Notes: a model not told the origin generated them from the sequence alone. A stretch of 19,560 bases of DNA from JBBQHM01 sp038323965 (GCA_038323965.1 JBBQHM010000037.1:1-19560); one strand, 5' to 3'; numbered from the stretch's first letter, positions 1-7,963 are shown. Numbers and translations: made by a program.

Positions 1-270
1 AATGCTGTGGAACGCGCGGACGCGGCCGTGCTGCGGCAAGCGTGTCTGGCGGCGCGTGATCTTGTGGCCGCGGGCGAAACGAAAGCGGCGAACGTGCTCG
101 CGACGGTGCGAAAAATAGTCAGGGCGGCAATTCACGCGAAAATCGATTACGTGGAGGTCGTGGACACGCATTCGCTGCAACCGATCGAAGAAATCAGGCC
201 AGAGGCGACGCTGGCGCTGGCGGTTTTCATCGGGAAAACGCGATTGATCGATAACATCCGGCTCGCGTGA
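1..270 (+). CDS. panC: Pantoate--beta-alanine ligase, C-terminal part (5' end outside window)
   Basis: This is the last 89 codons of a gene that is open from base 1, so the start lies upstream of the window. PanC condenses pantoate and beta-alanine with ATP to give pantothenate, the precursor of CoA, in the cytoplasm. The visible part matches the C-terminal lid domain: an AAVLRQA-like helix, then KIDYVEVVD, then a close with LALAVFIGKTRLIDNI, all hallmark PanC segments. A GTG at 7 could be read as a start but is internal. The TGA stop lies inside the GTGA that also holds the nadB start, so the two genes are probably co-transcribed and translationally coupled. The family assignment is secure. 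Nothing can be said about the ATP-binding half, which is not in view. Confidence 0.93.
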   Translation, partial: NAVERADAAVLRQACLAARDLVAAGETKAANVLATVRKIVRAAIHAKIDYVEVVDTHSLQPIEEIRPEATLALAVFIGKTRLIDNIRLA

Positions 271-1865
271 AGGAATACGATTTCGTGGTGGTCGGCAGCG
301 GAATCGCCGGGCTGACGTTTGCGCTCAAGGCTTCGAAGCTTGGCTCGGTGGCCGTGGTCACCAAGCGGCGAAGTTCTGACACGAGCACGGCCTGGGCGCA
401 GGGCGGAATTGCATGCGTGATCAGCGACGAAGACACCTTCGCACTGCATGTGCGCGACACGCTGGAGGCGGGGGCGGGCCTGTGCGACGAAGCGGTCGTC
501 CGCGAAATTGTGAGCGAAGGGCCGGCGCGCATCCGCGAGTTGATCGACCTTGGTTTGCAATTCGACGAACGCGAAGTCTCGGGCCATCGCGAGCTGGATC
601 TCGGGCGGGAGGGCGGACATTCGAAGCGACGCGTGCTGCATGTGCAGGATGTCACCGGGCGCGAAATTGAGAACACACTTCTGACGGAACTCGGGCACCG
701 CTCCAACGTTGAGCTCTTGGAGAATCATTCCGCCGTCGATCTGATCACGAGCGCGAAGCTGGGAACAGCGGGCGAGAATCGTTGCGTCGGCATCTACGTG
801 CTCGACGAGGACAAAAGTGAGGTCGAGACGCTGCGCAGTGACCGGGTGGTGCTGGCGACTGGCGGTTGCGGCAAAGTTTATTTGTACACCACGAATCCTG
901 ACATCGCGACGGGAGACGGCGTGGCGATCGCGTGGCGCGCGGGCGCGGCGATCGCCAATATGGAATTCATCCAATTCCATCCGACCTGTCTCTTCGATCC
1001 GCGGGCGAAGACGTTTCTGATTTCCGAAGCGGTGCGAGGTGAAGGGGGAATTCTACGGAATGCGCGGGGCGAGGACTTCATGCCGCGCTACCATCCACGC
1101 GCCTCTCTCGCCCCGCGCGATATTGTGGCGCGCGCGATCGACGCCGAGATCAAGCGGTCGGGATCGCAATGTGTTTATCTCGATATCACCCATCAATCCG
1201 CGGACTTTCTGCGCGAGCGATTTCCGAACATCTGCGAAACTTGCCTTCGGTTTGGCATCGATATCACCAGGCAGGCGATCCCGGTGGTGCCGGCCGCACA
1301 TTATCAATGCGGCGGAATTAAGACCGATGTGAACGGCGCGACGACTTTGCGCGGTCTGTATGCGATCGGCGAGGTGGGTTGCACAGGTCTTCACGGCGCG
1401 AACCGGCTGGCCAGTAATTCACTCCTCGAAGGCCTGGTGGTCGCGCACCGGGCGTGCGCGACAATCGCCGATCAGCTGAAGGGACCGAGGGAGTCTCGCG
1501 ATATTATGTTGCCGGAATGGGAATCAGGTAACGTCCAGAATGTGGATGAACTGGTCGTGATTTATCACAACTGGGACGAGATCCGGCGACTGATGTGGGA
1601 TTACGTGGGGATCGTGCGAACGGACAAGCGATTGCAACGTGCGCGCGCGCGTTTGGGGAATCTGCAACGGGAGATCCATGAATTTTATTGGAATTTCAGG
1701 ATCTCGGTCGACCTGCTCGAATTACGAAATCTTGCGACCGTGGCGGCACTAATCGTTGACTCGGCCTTAAGTCGTCGCGAGAGCCGAGGCCTGCATTTTA
1801 CGCTCGATTTCCCGGAGACCGATGACCGGCATTTCAAACACGACACCGTGCTGAGCCGAGAATAA
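267..1865 (+). CDS. nadB: L-aspartate oxidase
   Basis: NadB is an FAD flavoenzyme that oxidises L-aspartate to iminoaspartate, the first step of de novo NAD synthesis; NadA then uses the product. The 532 residues match the usual family length. Visible features are the FAD-binding GSGIAGL near residue 10, TAWAQGGIA (41-49), HSKRRVLHVQDVTG (118-131), LATGGCGKVY (196-205), the HPT of the active site (238-240), PRDIVARAID (283-292) with the family's catalytic-type Arg284, and the C-terminal FAD-site run GLHGANRLASNSLLEGL (374-390). A helical tail follows. The start is GTG at 267, overlapping the panC stop by 4 bp (GTGA) with no clear Shine-Dalgarno, which points to coupling. NadA and NadC are not visible. 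Succinate dehydrogenase flavoprotein is a relative, but the AWAQGGIA and GANRLASNS signatures favour NadB. Confidence 0.97.
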   Translation: MKEYDFVVVGSGIAGLTFALKASKLGSVAVVTKRRSSDTSTAWAQGGIACVISDEDTFALHVRDTLEAGAGLCDEAVVREIVSEGPARIRELIDLGLQFDEREVSGHRELDLGREGGHSKRRVLHVQDVTGREIENTLLTELGHRSNVELLENHSAVDLITSAKLGTAGENRCVGIYVLDEDKSEVETLRSDRVVLATGGCGKVYLYTTNPDIATGDGVAIAWRAGAAIANMEFIQFHPTCLFDPRAKTFLISEAVRGEGGILRNARGEDFMPRYHPRASLAPRDIVARAIDAEIKRSGSQCVYLDITHQSADFLRERFPNICETCLRFGIDITRQAIPVVPAAHYQCGGIKTDVNGATTLRGLYAIGEVGCTGLHGANRLASNSLLEGLVVAHRACATIADQLKGPRESRDIMLPEWESGNVQNVDELVVIYHNWDEIRRLMWDYVGIVRTDKRLQRARARLGNLQREIHEFYWNFRISVDLLELRNLATVAALIVDSALSRRESRGLHFTLDFPETDDRHFKHDTVLSRE

Positions 1866-1974
1866 CTGGCGTAGATAGTGCTTAGAATGCGCTGGGCCCG
1901 GGCAGCGTTCCCAAGGGAGAATCGCTTGCGGGGGGCTCCTAATTCGGATACAAGCAACTCCCGGCAATTCGCAG

Positions 1975-2820
1975 ATGAACAGGCCTTTAGCGACAATTTC
2001 TCTCCTCCTCGCCGCTGCCATGGCTGCCAGCGGGCAATCTCCGTACGAAAGCGCCGGAGATTTCGCGAAGTACGCGATGAAGTTGCGCGAGCGGGCGCTG
2101 CTGAAAGTGGAGCCGCAGGTCTTTGTCCCAACGTCATCCCGGACGAGCACAACGACGCGTTATCCTTGGAAGGCGGGGATCGTAACGACGGTTTTCTGGA
2201 TCGGCGAGCAGGCTGGAGCGAATAATCCAGTGCCGAATACGAAGAGTTCCTGGGATGCGAACTGGACGGAGAAATATGGTGGTTTCGATAGCCCCGACTT
2301 ATCCGCGCGGAGATCGATCGATAATTCCAAGGGCACAATGCCGGTCGCCTTTACCCCGCGGCAGAATCCGTTTTACTGCGCCCTTCCGTACAACGACGTG
2401 ACTCATGGCCAGTTCAAACCTGAGGCACCACTGGTGATCCCGTGGTTTAAGCGCCTCTATACGGAACCCGGCAAATCGGTCTGCAAGGATCGTTGGCTCG
2501 CCATTCGGAAAGGGAATCGCGTTTGCTTCGCACAGTGGGAAGATTGCGGCCCATTTCGGACCGACCACTTTCAATATGTGTTCCAGAGCGAACGCCCGAA
2601 GCCGAATCTAAACCGCGGCGCTGGTCTCGATGTATCTCCTGCAGTGCGCGATTATCTGGGGTTGCAGCCAACCGACGTCACCGACTGGCAGTTCGTCGAA
2701 ACCGGCGACGTGCCGACCGGACCCTGGCGTCAGTATGGCGACAATAACCATTTCGTGATCGCCAAGCGCGAGCTTGAACAACGCGTCGTCCAGAAGACCG
2801 ACGCGAATGCGAAAAAGTAG
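1975..2820 (+). CDS. Secreted protein of unknown function, possible double-psi beta-barrel domain
   Basis: I do not recognise a characterised family. The 281 residues begin with a short signal peptide (hydrophobic residues 5-18, possible cleavage after ASG or nearby), so export is likely. The conserved-looking core is residues 130-245: an NPFYCALPYND segment, then DRWLAIRKG and FAQWEDCGPF (185-194), then NRGAGLDVSPAVRDYLGL (213-230) and TDWQFV. The order of an 'xDxGPF' turn followed by a 'lDlSpAva..LGl' helix resembles RlpA or expansin-like double-psi beta-barrels, which act on peptidoglycan or polysaccharide; this is inference only. Four Cys (135, 170, 184, 191) could form disulfides. ATG at 1975 is chosen because it immediately precedes the signal peptide; no Shine-Dalgarno is seen. 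The stop codon directly abuts the stop of the convergent polysaccharide deacetylase. Confidence 0.8.
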   Translation: MNRPLATISLLLAAAMAASGQSPYESAGDFAKYAMKLRERALLKVEPQVFVPTSSRTSTTTRYPWKAGIVTTVFWIGEQAGANNPVPNTKSSWDANWTEKYGGFDSPDLSARRSIDNSKGTMPVAFTPRQNPFYCALPYNDVTHGQFKPEAPLVIPWFKRLYTEPGKSVCKDRWLAIRKGNRVCFAQWEDCGPFRTDHFQYVFQSERPKPNLNRGAGLDVSPAVRDYLGLQPTDVTDWQFVETGDVPTGPWRQYGDNNHFVIAKRELEQRVVQKTDANAKK

Positions 2821-3648
2821 TTACTGCGGCGCGCTGGAAGGAGCGGGCATTTCGCTGGCAGCGGGTCGCGGTGTCGCAACGGGCTTGGGCGGTTCTGGTG
2901 TCGCCATATTCAAAAGCGCGGTCACCGTGGCGAACTTAAATCCTTTCGCTTCGAGCTGATCCAGGGTTGCGGGCATCGCTTCGATCGTTCCCGGATGAAT
3001 GTCGTGGGCGAGGACGATCGAGCCAGGGCGTGTTTCCTTTAGGATTCGACTCGTGACCACACTCGGACCGGGGCGTTTCCAATCGAGTGGATCGACGTCC
3101 CAGAGAATGATCTGGTAACCGAACTCGTCGTGAATCCAGCGCTTTTGCCGTGCGGTAATCGATCCGTACGGCGGCCGCATGAGGGTGGGTCTCGTGCCGA
3201 GAATCTCGTGCAATTCGTCGTCCGTCCGCTTCAATTGCGAGCGCACCGCCTCGTCGGACATTTTACCCAGGTTTGGATGCGACCAACTGTGGTTGGCGAT
3301 TTCGTGGCCTTCCCGAGCCGCGCGTTTTAGAACGTCCGGGTTTTGCTGGACACATTCTCCCAGGACAAAAAATGTCGCCTTGATGTGATGAGCTGCCAGC
3401 AGGTCGAGCAGCTTGGGGGTGAGGGTGGCATGGGGACCGTCGTCAAAAGTGAGGGCGATGTAGGGACCGTCAACATGGACGGAACTAAATGTTATGCGCG
3501 GTTCAGCTGGCGCGGAAAGTTTAGCTTTTGGCGGTGCCGCGGCGGGCGCCGGTTCAGAAGTAGACTGACCAAAGGCGGCGGAAGCGATCGCGATGCTGGC
3601 GAAGGCGGTGAGGACGGAATGGATGGAGGGAAATTTTTTTGAGATCAA
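2821..3648 (-). CDS. Exported polysaccharide deacetylase (NodB domain, carbohydrate esterase family 4)
   Basis: This is a metal-dependent deacetylase acting on N- or O-acetyl groups of a polysaccharide (peptidoglycan, chitin-like or exopolysaccharide; the substrate cannot be read from sequence). Of 275 residues, 1-28 look like a signal peptide ending AFGQ and 30-50 are a Pro/Ala linker. The NodB core spans about 60-250 with all five motifs: TFDDGPH (67-73, Asp69 and Asp70), HSWSH (120-124, the metal His pair), RPPYGS (158-163), DVDPLDW (184-190) and LAHDIH (213-218). The tail is Pro/Ala rich. The only start in frame before the upstream stop is TTG at 3648, which gives a good signal peptide; no strong Shine-Dalgarno is visible. 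It is convergent with the preceding secreted protein with no gap, and divergent from the hybrid kinase. Confidence 0.93.
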   Translation of the reverse strand: MISKKFPSIHSVLTAFASIAIASAAFGQSTSEPAPAAAPPKAKLSAPAEPRITFSSVHVDGPYIALTFDDGPHATLTPKLLDLLAAHHIKATFFVLGECVQQNPDVLKRAAREGHEIANHSWSHPNLGKMSDEAVRSQLKRTDDELHEILGTRPTLMRPPYGSITARQKRWIHDEFGYQIILWDVDPLDWKRPGPSVVTSRILKETRPGSIVLAHDIHPGTIEAMPATLDQLEAKGFKFATVTALLNMATPEPPKPVATPRPAASEMPAPSSAPQ

Positions 3649-3861
3649 GGAGTGGGCGTATGGCCGAACATTTAGCAGAGGGGATTAACGACGCAACCGA
3701 CATCAAAACTCGAAGCGACGTTGTAAAAAAGACGGAAATTGTAGTGGCTATATCGGCATTTAGAACAGCTGCGTCTCCCGGCTTATTTGGCAATGAACAT
3801 GCTGAACAAGGTGTGATCCAACACTGCCTTCCTCGACACACAAGTCAGGGCGCAGCGAGGT

Positions 3862-3868
3862 AAGGAAG
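3862..3868 (+). promoter_or_regulatory. Ribosome binding site for the hybrid kinase
   Basis: AAGGAAG lies 11 bases before the ATG at 3880 and supports that start. Most other starts in this window lack such a site. No convincing -35/-10 pair was found in the 231 bases upstream (3649-3879), which otherwise hold nothing I can name. Confidence 0.55.
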
Positions 3869-3879
3869 TTTTCCCGCCA

Positions 3880-5772
3880 ATGAAAATTTTGTTAGTTGAA
3901 GATCAGCAGGATAGCCGCCGCATGATGCGGAAGCTGATCGAGCGGCGTGGCCACGAAGTGGTGGGCGTAGGAAGCGTTGAGCAGGCGGAAGAGGCCATGC
4001 GTGCCGAACATTTCCCGTTCCTGATCCTCGACTGGATGTTGCCGGGGAAAAGCGGACTCGATCTTTGCCGGCAACTCCGCGCGCAGCCGGCCGGCGACGA
4101 ATATTTCATCCTTCTCGTCACCGCTCGCGGGGACACGGCGGATCTGCAACAGGCGCTCGACGCTGGCGCGAACGATTACCTTACCAAACCGCTCGATCTA
4201 GGCCTTCTCGATGTCCGTTTGTCGGTGGCCGAACGGCAGATCGCGGAACTCGCTGAACGCAACCAGGCGCGCGTGGCGTTAGTCGAGTCGGCGCGGCGGA
4301 TGACCGAGATTCTCGAGAACACGACGGACGCTTTCTTCGCGGTGAATCACGCGTGGCAATTCACGTTCCTGAATCCGGAAGCAGAAACGCTGCTCAGCCG
4401 TTCTCGCGAAGAGTTGGTTGGCGAAAACATCTGGGAGAAATTGCCGGAGCTGCGGAACACACTTTTCGAGCAAAATTATCGCCGCGTCGTCACGGAGCAG
4501 AAGGCGATTGAATTTGAAGCTTCGGACAAAGCGGGTCGCAGCTGGCTGGAAGTGCACGCCTATCCCAGCGGCGGAGGCGTCTCGGTTTTCTTCCGCGATG
4601 TTTCGGAACGCAAACGTGCGGAAGGTGAGCGTCTCACAACCAGCAAGCTGGAATCGCTCGGGACCCTTGCGGGCGGCATTGCGCATGACCTTAATAACAT
4701 CCTGACGGTAATTTCGGGCAACATCGGGCTGGCCCAGCTCGAAGCGGGACAAGCCGCGCAAACTCTTCTTGGCTATCTTGCCAAAGCCGGGACGGCGGCT
4801 CAGCACGCGGCGCATTTGTCGAGTCAACTCCTGACCTTCTCGAAGGGCGGCGCGCCGCTTAAAAAAGTGGTCGCGACTTCGGGGCTGTTAAAGAAAGCAT
4901 CCGAGTTCGCGCTGCACGGATCGAACCTGCGTCCCGAAATCGATATTCCGAATGATCTCTGGAAGGCGGAAGTAGATCGCGCGCAAATCGAGCAGGTCAT
5001 CAACGCGCTGCTGCTCAACGCGCGCGAAGCGATGCCCAACGGCGGGACGGTGCGCATCGCGGCGCGCAATATTGAATTTCATAACGAAGACGCCACGGGG
5101 CTGCCGGCCGGACGTTATCTGCGCATTCGTGTGATCGATGATGGACCGGGTGTGCGCGACGATCTTGCGATCAAGATTTTCGATCCCTATTTCACGACGA
5201 AACCGACGAGCAGCGGCCTCGGCCTTGCGATCAGTTATTCGATCGTTAAAAAACATGGCGGATTACTGCACCTCGAAAAGAGTTCGCCGGACGGCGCGAC
5301 GTTCACCATTTACCTGCCTGCTACGGAGCTAACGGCTAGTCAGGCGCAAGAGCCGAAATCGCCGGGTCAGTATCATTCAAACGATCAACGCATCTTGGTG
5401 ATGGATGACGAAGAAGGAATTCGCGATCTGACTTCTCAATTGTTGAGCACGCTGGGCTATCAGGTGCTGGCGGTGCCCGATGGACGCGAGGCCATCCGTG
5501 CTTACGAATACGCGATGCGCCGCGGCGAAAATTTCCAGGCGGTAATTCTCGATGCCACCATTCGCGGTGGCATGGGTGGTGTCGCCACGATTGAGCGACT
5601 CAGAAATATCGATCCCAACGTGACGGCGATTATCTGCAGCGGTTACTCTGACGAAGCGGCGCTTTCGGAATTCCTGACGTTCGGTTTCCGCGGTGCCCTG
5701 CCAAAACCGTTCACGCGTCGCGATTTAGCCGATGTCTTGCAGCGCGCACTCGCTGCCTCTCACGTCTCTTAA
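3880..5772 (+). CDS. Soluble hybrid sensor histidine kinase, REC-PAS-HisKA-HATPase-REC
   Basis: This two-component protein has receivers at both ends. REC1 (1-120) has the acidic pair Glu7/Asp8, phospho-acceptor Asp51, Thr81 and Lys103. A short coiled linker leads to a PAS domain (about 144-250, ending in the typical FFRDVSERKRAE). HisKA has AGGIAHDLNN with His269. HATPase_c has the N-box Asn380, DDGPG (420-424), DPYFTTK (435-441) and SSGLGLA (444-450). REC2 (503-625) has Asp509/Asp510, acceptor Asp558 and Lys609. There is no signal peptide or membrane helix, so it is cytoplasmic and its input comes through REC1 and/or the PAS domain. The kinase core is NtrB-like. No HPt or DNA-binding output is present or adjacent. 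It overlaps the convergent thioredoxin-like gene in a shared TTAA that contains both stop codons. Domain calls are firm; the signal and target are unknown. Confidence 0.94.
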   Translation: MKILLVEDQQDSRRMMRKLIERRGHEVVGVGSVEQAEEAMRAEHFPFLILDWMLPGKSGLDLCRQLRAQPAGDEYFILLVTARGDTADLQQALDAGANDYLTKPLDLGLLDVRLSVAERQIAELAERNQARVALVESARRMTEILENTTDAFFAVNHAWQFTFLNPEAETLLSRSREELVGENIWEKLPELRNTLFEQNYRRVVTEQKAIEFEASDKAGRSWLEVHAYPSGGGVSVFFRDVSERKRAEGERLTTSKLESLGTLAGGIAHDLNNILTVISGNIGLAQLEAGQAAQTLLGYLAKAGTAAQHAAHLSSQLLTFSKGGAPLKKVVATSGLLKKASEFALHGSNLRPEIDIPNDLWKAEVDRAQIEQVINALLLNAREAMPNGGTVRIAARNIEFHNEDATGLPAGRYLRIRVIDDGPGVRDDLAIKIFDPYFTTKPTSSGLGLAISYSIVKKHGGLLHLEKSSPDGATFTIYLPATELTASQAQEPKSPGQYHSNDQRILVMDDEEGIRDLTSQLLSTLGYQVLAVPDGREAIRAYEYAMRRGENFQAVILDATIRGGMGGVATIERLRNIDPNVTAIICSGYSDEAALSEFLTFGFRGALPKPFTRRDLADVLQRALAASHVS

Positions 5773-6206
5773 CCTTTCCGAAGTTTCTCGAGCTCGTCGA
5801 TGAATGCGGTCGGCCCGCCCTCGACGTAACCAAGCTCGCCAACTTTTTTACCGTTCGCGTCGAGCACGATCAGCGTCGGGAAACCTTGGACGCTATACCG
5901 GGAAGCCAATTGCATGTTCTGCTGGACGAGTTCCTTCGCCTGCGCTTTTCCTTTCGGAAAGTCGATCTCAACGAGGACGAGATTCTTGTTGGCGTATTCC
6001 TGGAACTCCGGCTTGGAAAAAACCTCTTTCTTCAATCGGATGCACCAGCCGCACCAGTCGGACCCCGTGAAGTCGAGCATCACAAGTTTGTTGGCCTGCT
6101 TGGCTTCGGCTTGGGCGGCCTTGGGATCGGTTAGCCAGTTGAGCTCCGCGCGGGCCGAGGTTGCCAGAATGGAGGCGCAGATAAAGGCGAGGAGGAGGGA
6201 TTTCAC
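5769..6206 (-). CDS. Exported thioredoxin-like protein (thiol-disulfide oxidoreductase)
   Basis: The protein has 145 residues from the GTG at 6206, which begins a clear signal peptide (hydrophobic 3-16, ending TSARA, cleavage near residue 20). The longer reading frame to 6269 would add a non-signal-like N-terminus, so the GTG is preferred. The thioredoxin fold carries WCGWC (Cys52, Cys55), in the style of the Thioredoxin_7 / DsbD C-terminal group, and a cis-Pro in GFPTLIVLD. It probably reduces or isomerises disulfides in periplasmic proteins; its electron donor (a DsbD-like membrane protein) is not in the window. It sits downstream of the intrinsic terminator of the SWIB gene, so it is likely its own transcription unit. 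Fold and active site are certain; direction of catalysis and partner are not. Confidence 0.9.
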   Translation of the reverse strand: MKSLLLAFICASILATSARAELNWLTDPKAAQAEAKQANKLVMLDFTGSDWCGWCIRLKKEVFSKPEFQEYANKNLVLVEIDFPKGKAQAKELVQQNMQLASRYSVQGFPTLIVLDANGKKVGELGYVEGGPTAFIDELEKLRKG

Positions 6207-6267
6207 AATGGGTGACTCTCTCGCACCCCAGCCCGCGGTGCAAATGCTGGCGGCGTGAAATAAGTAC

Positions 6268-6300
6268 AAAAAAAGCCCGGCGCTGATGCACCGGGCTTTT
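6268..6300 (-). terminator. Intrinsic terminator of the SWIB-protein gene
   Basis: A perfect 10-bp inverted repeat (6271-6280 with 6291-6300, arms AAAAGCCCGG / CCGGGCTTTT) encloses a 10-base loop. Read on the minus strand it ends in seven Ts (complement of the A-run at 6268-6274). It starts 17 bases after the SWIB stop codon and separates that gene from the thioredoxin-like gene. The plus side also ends in four Ts, so weak bidirectional action is possible. Confidence 0.9.
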
Positions 6301-6316
6301 GCTGCGAAAAGTTGGA

Positions 6317-6604
6317 TTACTTCAGGTGACCCGAGACGAGCTTTGTCATCTCGAACATGCTGACCTGGCTTTTGCCATTAAAGACTGGCTTCAGCGCATC
6401 GTCGGCATTGATCATGGTTCGCTTTTTCTTGTCCTGACATCCATTTTTCTTGATGTAGTCCCAGAGTTTTTTCGTGAGCTCGGAGCGTGGTATTGGTTTG
6501 GACCCAACCACGAGGGAAAGCTTTTCATCTGGCTGGACGGGTTTCATAAACGCAGCGTTAGGCTTGCGTTTGGAAGGAGTTTTGGCGGATTTGGTTTTCG
6601 GCAT
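6317..6604 (-). CDS. Stand-alone SWIB/MDM2-domain protein
   Basis: This is a small basic protein of 95 residues. A Lys/Ser/Pro-rich N-terminus (1-17) resembling histone-like tails precedes a single SWIB domain (about 18-94) with the landmarks KPVQPDEKL, RSELTKKLWDYIKK and NGCQDKKKRTMINAD. In eukaryotes the domain occurs in SWI/SNF subunits and MDM2. In bacteria it is known from Chlamydiae (in one case fused to topoisomerase) and related phyla, where a chromatin-like or DNA-topology role has been proposed. The function here is therefore inferred as nucleoid or transcription associated. It is flanked downstream by a strong intrinsic terminator and upstream by a 14-bp palindrome 19 bases before its ATG. 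The family call is secure, the role is not. Confidence 0.92.
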   Translation of the reverse strand: MPKTKSAKTPSKRKPNAAFMKPVQPDEKLSLVVGSKPIPRSELTKKLWDYIKKNGCQDKKKRTMINADDALKPVFNGKSQVSMFEMTKLVSGHLK

Positions 6605-6623
6605 GTCCGCTGATTAGTCCTTC

Positions 6624-6637
6624 GCCCTCTAGAGGGC
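6624..6637. promoter_or_regulatory. 14-bp perfect palindrome upstream of the SWIB gene
   Basis: GCCCTCTAGAGGGC is perfectly self-complementary and lies between the stop of the REC-PP2C gene and the SWIB start. It could be an operator for a dimeric regulator or form a short hairpin (5-bp stem, 4-base loop) in the SWIB leader. No T-run follows in either direction, so it is not a normal terminator. The function is inferred from position only. Confidence 0.4.
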
Positions 6638-6658
6638 AACACTAAATTTCGCCTGAGG

Positions 6659-7831
6659 TCACGCCCCGTTGCGCCGGCGCACGGCAATTGCGGCGATGTC
6701 GTCAGCTGCCGGCTCGCCCGTTTCCCGTTCGTCCACCGTCGCCAGCAGGCAATTCAAGAGACGCTCGGCGGAAGTCGCGGTGGGATCGATATGCTCCGCA
6801 ATAGTGCAGTGCGAAAGACGTGAAGCGGCGCCATCGGCGCGCCCATAAATTCCATCGGTGTAGAGCACGAACGCATCGCCTTCGCCGAGATCGAGACTTT
6901 CACCGTTGAACTCGCTGTTCGCCAGAACTCCCAGCGGTGGCGCGGAAGAGGCGAATTGTTCAACCGTTCCGTTCTTTCGCGCGATCAACAGTGGTGGATG
7001 ACCGGCCCCGACTACCGTCGCTTTCCCGCTGGCCGGATCGAGCGCGACGCACATCGCAGTCATAAACGATCGCGCGCCGAAAATGCCGCGGAAGTCGCGA
7101 TCCACCGCGCCCATGATGTGAGCGGGGTCAGAGTATTCGCCGCTGCTGTGATGGAATAATAATTTCGCCAGCGTCGTCAGCAGCGCGGCGGAGGCGCCGT
7201 GTCCGGTCGCATCGGCGATCCAAAATAAAACTCGGCCGTCGCGCATGGGCAGCCATCCATAAATGTCGCCGCCGACCTGAATAACCGGCTGGTAAAACGC
7301 CGCGACATCCCATCCTGGAATGGTGATCGGTTTTTGCGGGATCAAGGACTGCTGCGTTAAACGCGCCGCTGCCAGATCCCGCTCCAGATTTACGCGCCAC
7401 GCTTCGAGTTCGTGATTCTGTTCCTCCACCTGCGTCCGCATCAATCGCAGACGTAATTGCGTCTCGATGCGTGCCCGCAAAACGTCCGGGTGAATTGGCT
7501 TCGCGACGAAGTCATCGGCACCAGCCTGTAGGCAGAGCACTTCGCTTTCCTCGCTGCCGTGACCGGTCAGCATGATCGTGGGCGTTTGCGCGACCTGCGG
7601 ATCGAGTTGGCCGCGCAGTTGCCGCAGAACTTCTGCGCCATCCATACCCGGCATGTCGAAATCCAAAATTAATAGTGCTGGCGGGTTCTCCTTCAGCTCG
7701 GAGATGGCGTCGCGGCCGTTGGACGCTTCCCGGCAGCGATATCCCGCGGCCGAGAGAATGCGCAGGAGAAGCCGGCGGCTGACCGCGTCATCATCGACCA
7801 CTAGAATTTCTGCCTCCGGCTTCGGTGTCAT
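6659..7831 (-). CDS. Response regulator with PP2C/SpoIIE-type serine phosphatase output (RsbU-like)
   Basis: The protein has 390 residues from the ATG at 7831, which follows an AAAGGAA ribosome site; a frame extension to 7912 adds nothing domain-like. The receiver domain (9-127) has Asp14/Asp15 in the acidic pocket, acceptor Asp57, Thr89 and Lys111. A coiled-coil linker (128-160, ending AARLTQQSLIP) leads to the SpoIIE/PP2C domain with GGDIY (188-192), DATGHGAS (207-214), AGHPPLL, LYTDGI and a C-terminal DDIAAIAV. The metal-binding Asp residues are present. Such proteins dephosphorylate STAS anti-anti-sigma factors when the receiver is phosphorylated. The cognate kinase is not fixed by context; the hybrid kinase at 3880-5772 is the nearest candidate, and a STAS protein lies at 16878-17390. 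Both links are inference. Confidence 0.93.
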   Translation of the reverse strand: MTPKPEAEILVVDDDAVSRRLLLRILSAAGYRCREASNGRDAISELKENPPALLILDFDMPGMDGAEVLRQLRGQLDPQVAQTPTIMLTGHGSEESEVLCLQAGADDFVAKPIHPDVLRARIETQLRLRLMRTQVEEQNHELEAWRVNLERDLAAARLTQQSLIPQKPITIPGWDVAAFYQPVIQVGGDIYGWLPMRDGRVLFWIADATGHGASAALLTTLAKLLFHHSSGEYSDPAHIMGAVDRDFRGIFGARSFMTAMCVALDPASGKATVVGAGHPPLLIARKNGTVEQFASSAPPLGVLANSEFNGESLDLGEGDAFVLYTDGIYGRADGAASRLSHCTIAEHIDPTATSAERLLNCLLATVDERETGEPAADDIAAIAVRRRNGA

Positions 7832-7930
7832 GCGTTCCTTTAGATTCGTAGGATAACACCGGCTAATCTGTAAATCTTCTGCGGATTCGAAGTTGGAAAT
7901 ACCCGTTGTCACGCAGCGCGCGTTGAATTA

Positions 7931-7938
7931 GAAGGAGG
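7931..7938 (+). promoter_or_regulatory. Shine-Dalgarno-like site near the small lipoprotein start
   Basis: GAAGGAGG is the strongest anti-16S match in the window, but its spacing is odd: one base before the GTG at 7940 and 25 bases before the ATG at 7964. It therefore does not settle which start is used. Confidence 0.4.
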
Positions 7939-7963
7939 CGTGCCGCGTCGGAACCCTAAGCTT

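Noticed and set aside
147..980. 277-codon minus-strand reading frame opposite nadB
   Set aside because: It lies wholly antisense to panC/nadB, is Arg/Ala-rich with no domain, and arises from GC-rich third positions of the real gene.
1890..1907. CGCTG/CAGCG hairpin after nadB as a terminator
   Set aside because: The stem is only 5 bp, and no T-run follows; the GC-rich loop can pair in other registers.
3721..3754. TTGTAA ... TATATC as a promoter for the hybrid kinase
   Set aside because: The spacing is about 22 bases, too long for a standard sigma-70 promoter, and no other pair scored better by eye.
3554..3841. 95-codon minus-strand frame covering the spacer upstream of the deacetylase
   Set aside because: It overlaps the deacetylase signal-peptide region in another frame and shows no domain or ribosome site.
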